Below are positions 7,327-7,473 of a stretch of DNA of 7,473 nt, one piece after another. Position numbers and translations under genes: made by a program. Source of the stretch: an uncultured Comamonadaceae bacterium (GTDB lineage: Bacteria; Pseudomonadota; Gammaproteobacteria; Burkholderiales; Burkholderiaceae_C); contig CALBWZ010000207.1 in NCBI GenBank assembly GCA_937893415.1, positions 1 through 7,473 on the forward strand, written 5' to 3'. Every line of letters starts with the position of its first letter. Positions within the stretch are counted from its first letter, which is position 1. The notes beneath the pieces are model-generated. The model saw nothing but the letters and a program-made list of their open reading frames with translations, was not told the origin of the DNA and made no database searches.

Positions 7327-7473
7327 ATGAGCGATATTGTTCTGAAAGTAGCCGATGTATCCAAACGCTTCGGCGGGTTACAAGCCCTTAGCGGCGTGGG
7401 TATTGAGATTCGCCGCGGCCAAGTTTATGGGCTGATTGGTCCCAACGGCGCAGGTAAAACCACCTTCTTTAAT
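7327..7473 (+). CDS. livG: Branched-chain amino acid ABC transporter ATP-binding protein LivG, 5' part
   Basis: ATPase subunit that sits on the cytoplasmic face of LivH/LivM and powers import, normally together with LivF. Only the first 49 codons are present, because the window ends inside the gene with the frame still open. The visible part reads MSDIVLKVADVSKRFGGLQA, then a short strand region, then Walker A GPNGAGKTT at residues 39-47. The KRFGGLQAL segment (13-21), with the aromatic A-loop position just before GG, is typical of LivG and separates it from LivF, which usually begins MLEVxxLxxxYG. It starts 13 bases after livM. The Q-loop, signature motif and Walker B lie beyond the edge, so activity cannot be judged. 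Confidence 0.9.
   Translation, partial: MSDIVLKVADVSKRFGGLQALSGVGIEIRRGQVYGLIGPNGAGKTTFFN

Noticed and set aside
1..7473. A novel defence, mobile or biosynthetic system
   Set aside because: Nearly all of the window is accounted for by intact housekeeping and transport genes; no integrase, transposase, terminal repeats, toxin-antitoxin pair or spaced repeat array was seen.

Overview
The window looks like chromosomal DNA of a betaproteobacterium, most likely Burkholderiales and probably Comamonadaceae-like. This is judged from the protein sequences (an FtsK with a short linker, the wording of LolA and RarA, and LivH/LivM of the type common in that family) and from a TACAAT-type -10 box. No database search was run, so the placement is an inference.

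Layout from left to right, all on the + strand. Positions 1-458 hold no intact gene. Positions 53-306 are the decayed C-terminal DNA-binding domain of a Crp/Fnr-family regulator, and 307-458 is the leader of ftsK. Then comes a tight housekeeping cluster: ftsK (459-2900, chromosome translocation at the division septum), lolA (2906-3571, periplasmic lipoprotein carrier) and rarA (3590-4900, AAA+ ATPase acting at stalled replication forks). Gaps of 5 and 18 bases suggest one transcription unit. A gap of 374 bases (4901-5274) holds a small inverted repeat followed by a T-run, a plausible promoter and a long leader. It opens a second unit, the branched-chain amino acid-type ABC importer: livH (5275-6204), livM (6231-7313) and the first 49 codons of livG (7327 to the window end).

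The two units have separate jobs. The first links division, outer-membrane lipoprotein traffic and fork maintenance, in the ftsK-lolA-rarA order also known from E. coli. The second encodes two permeases and an ATPase. Its binding protein and second ATPase (livF) would be expected outside the window, so the substrate cannot be fixed from what is here.

I found no mobile element, CRISPR array, RNA gene or novel multi-gene system. The most informative unexplained item is the regulator pseudogene upstream of ftsK. The palindrome and the unexplained gap before livH come next.
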